From: Paraburkholderia sp. BL21I4N1
GTDB taxonomy: Bacteria > Pseudomonadota > Gammaproteobacteria > Burkholderiales > Burkholderiaceae
Reading direction: 5' to 3'
NCBI RefSeq assembly: GCF_002973525.1
Contig: NZ_PVEN01000004.1
Span: 372,001 to 436,000, forward strand
Length of the DNA stretch: 64,000 bases
The notes below the pieces were generated by a model. The model saw nothing but the letters and a program-made list of their open reading frames with translations, searched no databases and was not told the origin of the DNA. Each line of letters starts with the position of its first letter. Position 1 is the stretch's first letter. The translations under genes and the position numbers were made by a program. Below are positions 18,403 through 27,067 of this stretch, piece after piece.

Positions 18403-19560
18403 ATGTTCTCGCAAACCGACTTCGTCCATATGGAACGCGCGCTCGCTCTCGCGAAGCGCGGCATGTACACCACCGATCCGAACCCGCGAGTCGGCTGCGT
18501 GCTCGTCAAGAACGGCGAAGTGATCGGTGAAGGCTTCACACAACCGGCCGGCCAGGATCATGCGGAAATCCGCGCGTTGAAGGATGCGCGTTCGCGCGGT
18601 CACGATCTGCGCGGCGCCACGGCCTACGTGACGCTCGAACCGTGCAGTCACTTCGGCCGCACGCCGCCGTGCGCGAACGCGTTGATCGAAGCGCAGGTCG
18701 CGCGCGTGGTCGCTGCGATGGAAGACCCCAATCCGCAGGTGTCCGGACGCGGCCTCGCGATGTTGCGCGACGCCGGTATCGAAGTGCGTTGCGGACTGCT
18801 CGCGCAGGAAGCGCATGAGCTGAACATCGGTTTCGTGTCGCGCATGACGCGTGGCCGCCCCTGGGTGCGCATGAAGGTCGCGGCGTCGCTCGACGGCCGC
18901 ACTGGCTTGCCATCAGGCATCAGTCAGTGGATCACCGGCGAAGCGGCGCGCGCCGACGGTCACGCGTGGCGCGCCCGGGCCTCGGCGATTCTGACGGGCA
19001 TCGGCACCGTCAGGGAAGACGATCCGCGCATGACCGTGCGTGCCGTCGACACGCCGCGCCAGCCGCAACGCGTGTTGATCGACAGTCAGCTCGACGTGCC
19101 GCCCGAGGCGCAGATTCTGGCCGGCGCACCCACGCTGATTTTTTGCGGCAATCTGGATCAGCGCCATACCGAGCGCGCCAACGCGTTGCGCGATCGCGGC
19201 GCCGAGATCGTCCAACTGGCGAACCCCGCTGGCAAGGTCGACCTGCCCGCCGTGCTGAACGTGCTCGGCCAGCGCAACGTAAACGAATTGCACGTCGAGG
19301 CCGGTTACAAGCTGAACGGCTCGCTGCTGCGTGAGGGTTGTGTCGACGAACTGCTCGTCTATCTCGCGCCGAGCCTGCTTGGCATGGACTCGATGAGCAT
19401 GTTCAACCTGAGCGCGCCGGACACGCTGGAAGGCCGCGTCAAACTGAATTTCCATGCGATCGACCGGATCGGCGACGATCTGCGGATTCTCGCGCGCTTC
19501 ACGCCTCCCGGCGCGGCCGAACCCGGCGGCGATCCCACGTCTGAACCCATTACAAATTGA
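18403..19560 (+). CDS. ribD: Bifunctional riboflavin deaminase/reductase RibD
   Basis: A 385-residue two-domain enzyme. The N-terminal deaminase has the zinc motifs HAEIRAL and PCSHFGRTPPC. The C-terminal reductase begins near VRMKVAASLDGRTGL and continues with LTGIGTVREDDPRMTVR and LHVEAGYKLNGSLLREGCVDEL. The enzyme carries out the second and third steps of riboflavin synthesis. The start MFSQTDFVHMERAL at 18403 matches the family. It is 15 bases upstream of ribE on the same strand. Confidence 0.95.
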   Translation: MFSQTDFVHMERALALAKRGMYTTDPNPRVGCVLVKNGEVIGEGFTQPAGQDHAEIRALKDARSRGHDLRGATAYVTLEPCSHFGRTPPCANALIEAQVARVVAAMEDPNPQVSGRGLAMLRDAGIEVRCGLLAQEAHELNIGFVSRMTRGRPWVRMKVAASLDGRTGLPSGISQWITGEAARADGHAWRARASAILTGIGTVREDDPRMTVRAVDTPRQPQRVLIDSQLDVPPEAQILAGAPTLIFCGNLDQRHTERANALRDRGAEIVQLANPAGKVDLPAVLNVLGQRNVNELHVEAGYKLNGSLLREGCVDELLVYLAPSLLGMDSMSMFNLSAPDTLEGRVKLNFHAIDRIGDDLRILARFTPPGAAEPGGDPTSEPITN

Positions 19561-19575
19561 TCGAGGACTAGCACG

Positions 19576-20211
19576 ATGTTCACAGGAATCGTCGCGGCAG
19601 TGGGCCGCATTGAATCAGTCAAGCCGCTCGGCACGGACGGCGACGCGGGCGTACGCCTGAACGTCGAAGCCGGCGGCCTCGATCTCGGCGACGTTCAGCT
19701 CGGCGACAGCATCACGATCCAGGGCGCCTGCATGACCGTGGTCGCGCTGACAGCGCATTCGTTCGAAGTCGATGTGTCGCGCGAAAGTTTGAACTGCACG
19801 GCCGGGCTCGGCGAGACTGGCGAGGTGAATCTCGAGAAAGCGCTACGCGCGCATGACCGGCTGGGCGGCCATATCGTTTCCGGTCACGTCGACGGACTCG
19901 GCACGGTCACGCATTTTGCGCCGGTGGGTGAATCGCATGAGCTGCGCGTCCTGGCGCCGAGAGAGATTGGCCGGTATCTCGCCTTTAAAGGATCGATCAC
20001 GGTGAACGGCGTGAGCCTGACGGTGAACTCGGTTAAAGATCGCGACGATGGCTGCGAGTTTTCGATCAATCTGATTCCGCATACGGTGCAGGTGACGTCG
20101 CTGAAGAATCTGCGCGAAGGGTCGCCGGTTAATCTCGAAATCGATTTGATTGCGCGATACGTCGAGCGGATGCTCAGCACGTCCCAGGACGGCTCTACGT
20201 CGTTGAAATAA
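19576..20211 (+). CDS. ribE: Riboflavin synthase alpha chain (3' end at an integration site)
   Basis: The last enzyme of riboflavin synthesis, which makes one riboflavin from two lumazines. The 211-residue product shows the two duplicated barrels, MFTGIVAAVGRIESV with GACMTVV, and HIVSGHVDGLG with SITVNGVSLTVN. It ends LIARYVERMLSTSQDGSTSLK. A diverged copy of this end (IIARYVERMLGASQDG and onward) lies 35.5 kb downstream past the island at 55670-55735. The gene itself is intact, so one of the two 3' ends was probably supplied or displaced by an integrated element. ribBA and ribH, its normal downstream partners, now lie at 61-62.7 kb. Confidence 0.95.
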   Translation: MFTGIVAAVGRIESVKPLGTDGDAGVRLNVEAGGLDLGDVQLGDSITIQGACMTVVALTAHSFEVDVSRESLNCTAGLGETGEVNLEKALRAHDRLGGHIVSGHVDGLGTVTHFAPVGESHELRVLAPREIGRYLAFKGSITVNGVSLTVNSVKDRDDGCEFSINLIPHTVQVTSLKNLREGSPVNLEIDLIARYVERMLSTSQDGSTSLK

Positions 20212-20276
20212 TTCGATTTTTTATGAAAATGCGTCTACCGTCGTCTCAAGTAAAAGTCACTGCATCTACGATTTGG

Positions 20277-20301
20277 TGACGGTATTTCTGACGGTATACT
20301 G
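20277..20301 (+). other. Left copy of 25-bp direct repeat, candidate attachment site of the island
   Basis: A 25-base sequence starting TGACGGTATTTC and ending GGTATACTG recurs without mismatch at 55591-55615 in the same direction. It contains TGACGGTAT twice in tandem. A third, inverted copy of the half-site (GTATACCGTCA, 20318-20328) lies just inside the island. It is 65 bases behind the ribE stop. Direct repeats flanking a block with a P4-type integrase are the expected attL/attR layout. Confidence 0.7.
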
Positions 20302-21383
20302 CCTTTTTCTGCGGTTCGTATACCGTCATGCCTCCAGAAATCGGCCTCTTCGACGCACCCCGAATCGCTGCCTGCCGTGCCAGTATTGGGATCGGTGGCG
20401 ATGTCCAGAGACGTCCTACGGGCGGTTTTAGAGCGCTTCTGGTGTTCTGTGCTTGATAACTCGACCATGGACGCCTATGCCGAACGCCGTACCAATCGCT
20501 TCCGTCCCAGCGGCCTCCAATACACCATGGACTACCGAGTCAGCTACGAACACAGCCTGAAGAGCGAGCCCGAAGCGTTCATCGCTCAGGTATCGTCCCA
20601 ACTTGTGGGAGGAGTGCCCGGCAACATACCCCGCGCACTCCTGCCCGAGTACATCACCGAACTCATCCTCCGGCGCTCGCCGACGATCGGACGAATCCGG
20701 CACCTCCGGGTTCTCTGAAGGGGTCGCATCTTCCGCGAGCACATCGGATGACCGTAACAGTGGGCAGCGCATTTGACCGAACGCGGCCAAACCCGCCATT
20801 TACACGCGTCGTCGGTCGGACATTCAGGCGTCGATTCCGCCCCGTAATCGGTCGCCCGATTGTTCGAGACGAACGCGCCTTCGGCCATTGCGGTCATTGA
20901 TGCGAGGGCACGTGGTAGTCGCCTGAAGACGCCTAACCCGCCATTCGTTAGCGACCGGTCCTGAACGAAGCGTTCCACTTCAGCGAATGCGTACTCCGTC
21001 CCTGAACGGACTAACGTCCCCGTTCAATGAGAGTCCGCGATCGTCGCCTTTGCAGACATTGCGCCAAACGCCGGGTTGCGCTTGAACACATCTATTTGTT
21101 GTATTGCTCTCGCTTCATCGCCCTCGGATGTCGATCCAACGGGAGTTGTATCCAACGGATCGGTTCGGATGTGGGTTGGCCATGAGGTTTCATTGCAGAA
21201 CGTTCCGCCCAGTATTCCGCCATTTGATCGCTTTCATTAGTCAATACTCGTTTCCGATGTGTTGGGTGACTAGAAAGGCCCCCTAATTTCTTCTACAACA
21301 TTGAGAGTGGGGTCCGGTGAAGCGAGCGGACGGACCCGACCGGCTTGCGATCTTTGCCATGAAAAAGAAAGAGGGGAAAAAGG
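20302..21383. other. Left-end island DNA without clear genes
   Basis: About 1.1 kb with only poorly supported short frames on both strands, one of them (20467-20718, plus) of 84 codons. Start sites and protein-like patterns are not convincing. An inverted att half-site is at 20318-20328. It is probably decayed mobile DNA. Confidence 0.5.
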
Positions 21384-24095
21384 ATGGGACTCACGTTGAT
21401 CGCGCGAGTGTCCGGCATCGCTTTGTGTGCCACGAACGTGCGCTGGCGGAGGGTTTTGCTCCGCTGCCGTCTCCTGTTGCCGTGCGCGCTGCTGTGCGCG
21501 TGCGGAACGTCACCTACCCAAGACGATGGCAAGGTCACAACACAGGATGAGGCCGCGACGGTGCGGGTGTCGGCGATTATGGTCGCGCCTTGGCAGGAGG
21601 TCCAATCAGTTTTGCAGCCGAACTTCACTATGAGCGGGGATGCTGCCGCGTCCGACGTGCTGCCTACGACCTCCAGAATTCAGGATCAGCTTCTCAATGC
21701 CGTGGCGGCGAGTCTAGGCATCGGATTGCCGCAATCGTCGAAACAGGGCACCTCGACTTCGACGTCAAGCAGTTCCAACAACTCATCGACGGCCGCTGGC
21801 GTGAGTACGATCACATCGAACCTAGCCAACGGTGTATCGACGACGTCGACCACGACGACGGCGCCGGGCGTGGTACCCGCTGTGCCTTCTGGCGTGCCGG
21901 CCGGTACTCAGTCGCTTACGCCCGCCGCGAATGCGTCAACGCTCGGCATCGACCCGGAGCTTCGGTACAAGGCAGCCAACTATCTAAACGAGCAGGTTCA
22001 GTTACTGAACAAGGAAGTCCAATACGCGTCGGCCCAGAAGTGCATGGTACCTTACGTCGTCAAGCTACGCATCGCGGTGATGTTGCATAAGCCGCGGATA
22101 GCCTATTCGGCGCATACCTTTGTGTCGTTCTTCAACGAAGACGCGCCCAAAGCACGGGCCGCGAAGATAGCTTCCGCGGCCTCAGCAGCTTCCGCGGCCT
22201 CAGCAGCCTCCGCGGCAACGGAAGCTTCCGATGACGCATGTCAAGTAGGCCCGCTTGTTGTGCCTACAGTGGTGCCGCTTCTCGCCGCGGACAACATTAA
22301 CGTCGCGCTGAAATCCAATACCGCGGAGATGGCAACTCAACTGGGATTTGCACTGTCCCTCATGGAGCACGGCGTTGGCGCGAGCGGCAATCTGGGATAC
22401 CTAAAACAGGCAATCCATTCCATATCGGATCAGGAGATGTCCAGTACGCTTACGGTCACGATGCAGTCCACCAATACCTTGTACGCACGCATTGCCCCGA
22501 ATAACGAATACGACGATCCAGCGTTGATCGGAGAGACCTACGACCTTGCGGTTTTACTGTTGGTGCCACGAGGCTATTTCAACGACGCGCCCACGGACGA
22601 TAAATCGTTCATCGGCGCGGGTAGGGCCAAGCGGGCGCCCACGAAGGACAAGTTCTCTACTGGCGATGCGGAAAAAACCAAGAATGGATCCGCTCAAACC
22701 GATTCTTCCAGCAAACCGGTAAAAATCGAACTCGCCGTAGTAACTCAACTCAGGGACGCGAAAAACGGTGAGGTGCTGAATATCGCCGGCGAAGACGCCT
22801 TGGCGAATGCGTTCGACAAATTCGTTAAGAAATGGGTAAGTGTCGATCCGGCTAAGATCGCAGCATGGAACAGTCTCTCGCCGCAGGAGAAGCAAGAGAT
22901 CTCGCGCCCCTTGGTACAGGATGTGGAAATCGCCAATTTGTCGGGATTCTATGAGCAACTGGACACCGTGGGTCCTCCTGCGTACACGTGCCCCAAGACA
23001 ATGACCAAGAACGCCGCTAGCACTGTGGCCACCAGAGAAGTTGCCGCAGGGGCAATCCCACAGAATGCGCCCCACAGTCAAAGTCCGACCCGGATAAGCG
23101 AGAGCGCTGGTGATGACCGGAGCAAACAAGAAGTCCATAAAACGCCGCCCCCGTGTTTCTTTGATTCGAGGCTGGCGTTCGCTCTTTGGAACGATCTGGC
23201 CCTAGCGTTGGCCACGGTGCCGAATATAAATACTGACTTTCAAATTCCGCGGCCGTCAAACCTCACGATACCCCCCCAGCAGGACGCGCTGGTCCTCGAC
23301 GACGGCAAGCAGAATGCACAGGTGACGCTATACAACGTCGGTGGCACGTCGGCGGCGGGCTTCGGAGCCTATCTGACCATTGCGCCGGGCAGCGCGCAGG
23401 GGAATAGTGGGAAGCCTGTTAATCTCGCCGTGCAGAGTATGACGCTCGATCCTGTCGCGCACATACTCACGTTGACGTTTCCTTCACCGCAAAAGTGGGG
23501 ACTTCGTACCTCCATGCCTGCTCCGCAAGGGCAGACGCCGCCTAAGGCGGACAGACGCGGAAAAGCGATAAAAGTTGCTCAGACACCGACGAGTGCCGAT
23601 GCCCTCTACATTTTCGCGAGTTGCACGGACCCGACGCAGCTCTGTCCGGAGTATGACGGGCCAGTCTCAATGCAAGCGCACATTGTTACGTCCGCTTCTG
23701 ATGCCGCGGCGGGCAGTCCCGATTTCAAGGTGGCGCAAGGCAGCAATGTCATTGACGAGGCCAATGACGGCAAGGGCGTGATGAGCATAGTGATCAGTGG
23801 TCTCAAGCCGCAGAAAAATCAACCAGCGGCGTCCGTCGCGGTCACCGTCACCGGTGCCGACGTCGGATCGGCAACAGACAGCACGGGCACGGCGCTGACA
23901 TTGAGCGACAGTGGGTATGTGATCAAGCAGAATGGTACCTACACGTTCAATCTGTTCAATCTCTCACCCGGTGCAAAGGTCACGGCGACCGCTCAGCAAA
24001 TGAAATCTGCTGCGAGCGCCACTAGCGCAAAAGTCGGTGCACCGGCCACCGCGACGTATTCCGTTATCAGTCTTGCCTCGGAAGCGCGTCGCTAG
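21384..24095 (+). CDS. Large putative lipoprotein of unknown function
   Basis: A 903-residue protein with an unusually long basic N terminus, then RCRLLLPCALLCAC, a lipobox-like end with the modified Cys at residue 40. The region 115-190 is low-complexity Ser/Thr/Asn. Near residues 262-285 there is an Ala-Ser-Ala tandem repeat (five units of SAA-like triplets, from a repeated GCGGCCTCAGCAGCTTCC-type block). The C-terminal third contains two beta-sandwich-like stretches (QDALVLDDGKQNAQVTLYNVG; VAVTVTGADVGSATDSTG). I recognise no enzyme motif. It is likely attached to the outer membrane or cell surface. A GAGGGG site precedes the ATG. The 71-codon gene downstream is 20 bases away and probably cotranscribed. 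Confidence 0.75.
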   Translation: MGLTLIARVSGIALCATNVRWRRVLLRCRLLLPCALLCACGTSPTQDDGKVTTQDEAATVRVSAIMVAPWQEVQSVLQPNFTMSGDAAASDVLPTTSRIQDQLLNAVAASLGIGLPQSSKQGTSTSTSSSSNNSSTAAGVSTITSNLANGVSTTSTTTTAPGVVPAVPSGVPAGTQSLTPAANASTLGIDPELRYKAANYLNEQVQLLNKEVQYASAQKCMVPYVVKLRIAVMLHKPRIAYSAHTFVSFFNEDAPKARAAKIASAASAASAASAASAATEASDDACQVGPLVVPTVVPLLAADNINVALKSNTAEMATQLGFALSLMEHGVGASGNLGYLKQAIHSISDQEMSSTLTVTMQSTNTLYARIAPNNEYDDPALIGETYDLAVLLLVPRGYFNDAPTDDKSFIGAGRAKRAPTKDKFSTGDAEKTKNGSAQTDSSSKPVKIELAVVTQLRDAKNGEVLNIAGEDALANAFDKFVKKWVSVDPAKIAAWNSLSPQEKQEISRPLVQDVEIANLSGFYEQLDTVGPPAYTCPKTMTKNAASTVATREVAAGAIPQNAPHSQSPTRISESAGDDRSKQEVHKTPPPCFFDSRLAFALWNDLALALATVPNINTDFQIPRPSNLTIPPQQDALVLDDGKQNAQVTLYNVGGTSAAGFGAYLTIAPGSAQGNSGKPVNLAVQSMTLDPVAHILTLTFPSPQKWGLRTSMPAPQGQTPPKADRRGKAIKVAQTPTSADALYIFASCTDPTQLCPEYDGPVSMQAHIVTSASDAAAGSPDFKVAQGSNVIDEANDGKGVMSIVISGLKPQKNQPAASVAVTVTGADVGSATDSTGTALTLSDSGYVIKQNGTYTFNLFNLSPGAKVTATAQQMKSAASATSAKVGAPATATYSVISLASEARR

Positions 24096-24115
24096 TTCCG
24101 CAAAGGAGTCTCATC

Positions 24116-24331
24116 ATGTCAGATACCAATGTCCATCGCGCAGGCGCTACAGTTTCGAAATCTGGAATCTATACGGTGCGGTTCCTCGACGACAAGGTAC
24201 CAGCATCCGTGAATGCGCTCTGTTTAAAGGGCGAGCAATTCATCAGCTCAGCTCGGCCGGCGGAGTTTTCGCTCCAGCACGAGGCAGAGCGCCAAGGAGA
24301 CGTCAAAGAGTTGCAGCCATATACGCCATAG
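24116..24331 (+). CDS. Small hypothetical protein downstream of the lipoprotein
   Basis: A 71-residue product, MSDTNVHRAGATVSKSGIYTV at the N terminus, with SVNALCLKGEQFISSAR in the middle. No signal peptide, no membrane segment, one Cys. AAAGGAG stands 8 bases in front of the ATG. It is 20 bases behind the lipoprotein gene on the same strand, so the two are likely one unit. Function unknown. Confidence 0.6.
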   Translation: MSDTNVHRAGATVSKSGIYTVRFLDDKVPASVNALCLKGEQFISSARPAEFSLQHEAERQGDVKELQPYTP

Positions 24332-25116
24332 TAGCGAGGCCGACGGGCAAGCGAACGTATTGAAGTGAGCTTCGGCAAAGTCTGGCGACAGACCGATGCC
24401 TGCCTTGTACTCAGGAAGCGCGCCCGGTCTTTGGTTTGCATGATTTTATACCTGCTCGGAACCCTCCCGCCAGGCGTCAGCAGCCGGGCCGCGAAAAAAT
24501 GCTTCAAGACGTGTTGAGTGAAACGGTTTCCGCGGTCGACGAAAGGCGCGATTCGATCGCTGCGGTCGAGCGCTTGACAGACGTAGACAAGGCTCGAAAG
24601 GCCGCCTTCTTGAAAACCAATGACCGTTAAGGCCCAACGACTCGTCCTTCGACGTGTCTCGGCGAGTGGTCGTTGCACCTCGGAAAGCGCCGTTGGATTG
24701 GCGCTGGCTCGAAAGGCGGCTTAGGGTCGACGCTGTTGAAAAAGTCGTTGACCGTCTTTGTCGCGGGGTTTTCAGGGGTACTTACCCTTGACCTGCGTGC
24801 ATGAGCGGCTTGTAGGCCGATCTGAGACGTCGACTTTCGCGCAGGAGAGTTGAAGAAGCCACGCAGCGACTTTTTCAACAATATCGGTCGACCCGAGACA
24901 GTGGTCATCCGTCACAATCCGGCCATGCGAAGATCCGCTGTTGAACTGCCCGCCGAACTCGCAATATCCGAGCCGACGCACAGCTACCGAACTGTTCTGC
25001 ATCTCACGATCGTTCCGCCGGTGATCGATCCAGAGAAAATCGAGGCATTTTGGACTCGCAATCGCTTCTCCACGATTTCAGCAGTGGACCGGGGACCGCT
25101 GGCAGTGGGGTCACCG
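24332..25116. other. Insertion-sequence debris region
   Basis: About 0.8 kb of short overlapping frames with no intact gene. It holds the inverted-repeat element described separately (24734-24880). The rest looks like fragments of mobile elements, since frames are broken. Confidence 0.5.
24734..24880. mobile_element. MITE-like element or insertion-sequence remnant with terminal inverted repeats
   Basis: TGTTGAAAAAGTCG at 24734-24747 is repeated as its exact reverse complement at 24867-24880. The match extends to 17 bases with one mismatch inside. The 147-base unit has no transposase gene. Ends of the type TGTTGAAAAAGTC are seen on several transposon families. No clear target duplication was recognised. 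Confidence 0.55.
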
Positions 25117-25680
25117 CTAGCGCTGGAGTCGCCGCCTCAACTCGCCGATAATCTTCCCGTCCAGCGCCCAGTCTTCGTCAAGGTCCTTCACCAGAACGCG
25201 GCCGCTCCATTCTGGATAGGCCAGTTCAATAACACGTGCCCAAAATCTCACGTTGGATAGTGGCAAATGGTCACCGCCGACCATAGCGATCAGAATGTTC
25301 CTGACGTGTGCGAGGCTGTACGAGACTCCGAACTCGGTCTCTATCATTCCGGCCACGCGCGCAAGCGTCCAACGAACACGCTTGGGCGAGCTTCTACCCC
25401 TCGGACCAAGTTCGCGCACGTAGCTGTCCACCAGCCGCCTTGCAAGTAACGCCTTCTGCTCTTCCGTTAAGCCCCCAGGGCGACCTAGTGCTCGTCTACG
25501 CCACGGCTCATTCTCTGGATACGCCTCCTTCAATCTCGCCCAGCGCGACACTGTTTGCCGGGACACGCCGAGTTCCCGCGCGACGTCTGCTTGCGACACC
25601 CCCTCATCGAGCAGCGTCATCGCCTCCCGCCTGCGCTCGCCTAGCTCATCAAAGTTCCGCCTTGTCCTTCTTTCCTCCAT
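25117..25680 (-). CDS. Helix-turn-helix protein related to the IS630 transposase DNA-binding domain
   Basis: A 187-residue protein whose first ~115 residues match the double HTH of IS630-type transposases: REAMTLLDEGVSQADVARELGVSRQTVSRW, then WRRRALGRPGGL, and ETEFGVSYSLAHVRNIL. The DDE catalytic domain is absent. The rest (VIELAYPEWSGRVLVKDLDEDW) is short and not transposase-like. It is either a truncated transposase or a domesticated regulator. It lies divergent to the integrase, 142 bases away, a typical place for an element regulator or excision factor. Confidence 0.6.
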   Translation of the reverse strand: MEERRTRRNFDELGERRREAMTLLDEGVSQADVARELGVSRQTVSRWARLKEAYPENEPWRRRALGRPGGLTEEQKALLARRLVDSYVRELGPRGRSSPKRVRWTLARVAGMIETEFGVSYSLAHVRNILIAMVGGDHLPLSNVRFWARVIELAYPEWSGRVLVKDLDEDWALDGKIIGELRRRLQR

Positions 25681-25822
25681 AGCACCCTTACCGCGATCGG
25701 ATCTTTGTCACCTACTATATTTAAATCAGCAAGATTTTGCCAAAGTTATTTAGCGCACATGGCTCCGTCGCCAATCGGTATTGTTTCAACATCGAAAACT
25801 TCCATGTTGAACGACCGAGAAA

Positions 25823-27040
25823 ATGCCTCTAACAAACATCGAAATCAATCAGGCAAAAAGCAACGGCAAGCCTTACAAACTGCCCGACGGGAACGGCCTC
25901 TATCTGTACGTGACGCCGACTGCGCGGTCGTGGCGGTTCGATTACCGTATCGGCGGCAGGAGGGGTACTGTGGTGTATGGACTCACCACTGAGCTGACAG
26001 GTCCCCAAGCCCGCGAGCGGCACCGAGAGGCGAAGAGACTACTCGCCAGCGGCACCGACCCGGCGACGCACAAGAAACTCGAAAAGCTCGCCCTCAACGC
26101 GTCGTTCGGCAACACGTTCGAGGCCACGGCAAAGCACTGGTACGACAGCAAGAGCCCACTTCGCTCGAAGCCATGGCAGGAGGCACACAGCCTGTACCTG
26201 CGGCGCGACCTGAACCCGGTCATTGGCAACGTGCCGCTCGAACAAATCGACGCGCGTGCACTGTTGAATGCGCTCGAAACCGTCCGCCGCGAGCGAGGCG
26301 TCAAAACCGCCGAACGTGTTCGGCAAACGGCGGTGCAGGTGTTCGACCACGGCATGCGCAAGCTAAAGGTCCAAGCCAACCCCGCGCGCGTCCTGCAAGG
26401 GTGGATTGATGTTCCGCCCCAGGTCCATCATGAACCACTAGGCGAGGACGAGATTCACGAGTTCGTGGAGCGCCTTGACGCCGACACGGGGGCCGCCGCG
26501 ACAAAGCTGTGTATTCTCCTCATCCTGCTCAGTTTTGTTCGCAAGAATGAGATGGTGCAGGCCTGCTGGGAGGAATTCGATCTCGACAACGCGGTTTGGG
26601 TGATTCCCGCTGAGCGCATGAAGATGCGCGACCCTCACGTCGTGCCGCTCAGCCGACAGGCACTATCGGCGTTGGAGCAACTGAAGCCGCTTTCGTTCGG
26701 GTCTGGCTATCTGTTTCCGAGCCTCAGCAGCATCATGAAACCAATGGGGCTCTCGACGCCTAACGTCGTCTTTGAGCGAATGGGCTACGGGGGACGTTTC
26801 ACGCCGCACGGTATCCGTGCTACCGCCAGCACGTTTCTGAACAACCGGGGTGTGCGGGCGGACGTGATTGAACGCCAGCTCGCACACGTCGAACGCAACC
26901 GCGTAAGGGCTGCGTACAATCGTGCGGAGTATTGGACCGAACGTGTGACCGCAATGCAGATGTGGGCCGATTTCGTGTTGCCTGATCACGTCACGACTGG
27001 CGGCGCATGGGTCGTACCGCTCCCCCAACAAACCGAATAA
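25823..27040 (+). CDS. P4-type tyrosine recombinase, island integrase
   Basis: A 405-residue integrase with the N-terminal DUF4102-type arm-binding domain (KPYKLPDGNGLYLYVTPTARSWRFDYRIGG), a core-binding domain (about 95-195) and a C-terminal catalytic domain. The catalytic set is Arg240 (FVRKNEM), His329 and Arg332 (PHGIRATAS), His355 (QLAHVERN) and Tyr365 (AAYNRAEY). The family inserts islands and satellites into specific sites. It most likely acts on the 25-bp repeats at 20277 and 55591; this is inference. It is followed by a regulator-like gene 27 bases downstream on the same strand. Confidence 0.93.
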   Translation: MPLTNIEINQAKSNGKPYKLPDGNGLYLYVTPTARSWRFDYRIGGRRGTVVYGLTTELTGPQARERHREAKRLLASGTDPATHKKLEKLALNASFGNTFEATAKHWYDSKSPLRSKPWQEAHSLYLRRDLNPVIGNVPLEQIDARALLNALETVRRERGVKTAERVRQTAVQVFDHGMRKLKVQANPARVLQGWIDVPPQVHHEPLGEDEIHEFVERLDADTGAAATKLCILLILLSFVRKNEMVQACWEEFDLDNAVWVIPAERMKMRDPHVVPLSRQALSALEQLKPLSFGSGYLFPSLSSIMKPMGLSTPNVVFERMGYGGRFTPHGIRATASTFLNNRGVRADVIERQLAHVERNRVRAAYNRAEYWTERVTAMQMWADFVLPDHVTTGGAWVVPLPQQTE

Positions 27041-27067
27041 GTCGACTACTAACTGACCGATCTCTGT

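Noticed and set aside
20377..20799. Overlapping 113- and 123-codon frames on opposite strands
   Set aside because: Neither shows a ribosome site or protein family pattern; the DNA looks decayed.
24436..24908. Short frames within the IS debris
   Set aside because: They overlap the inverted-repeat element and are broken, so no gene is called.
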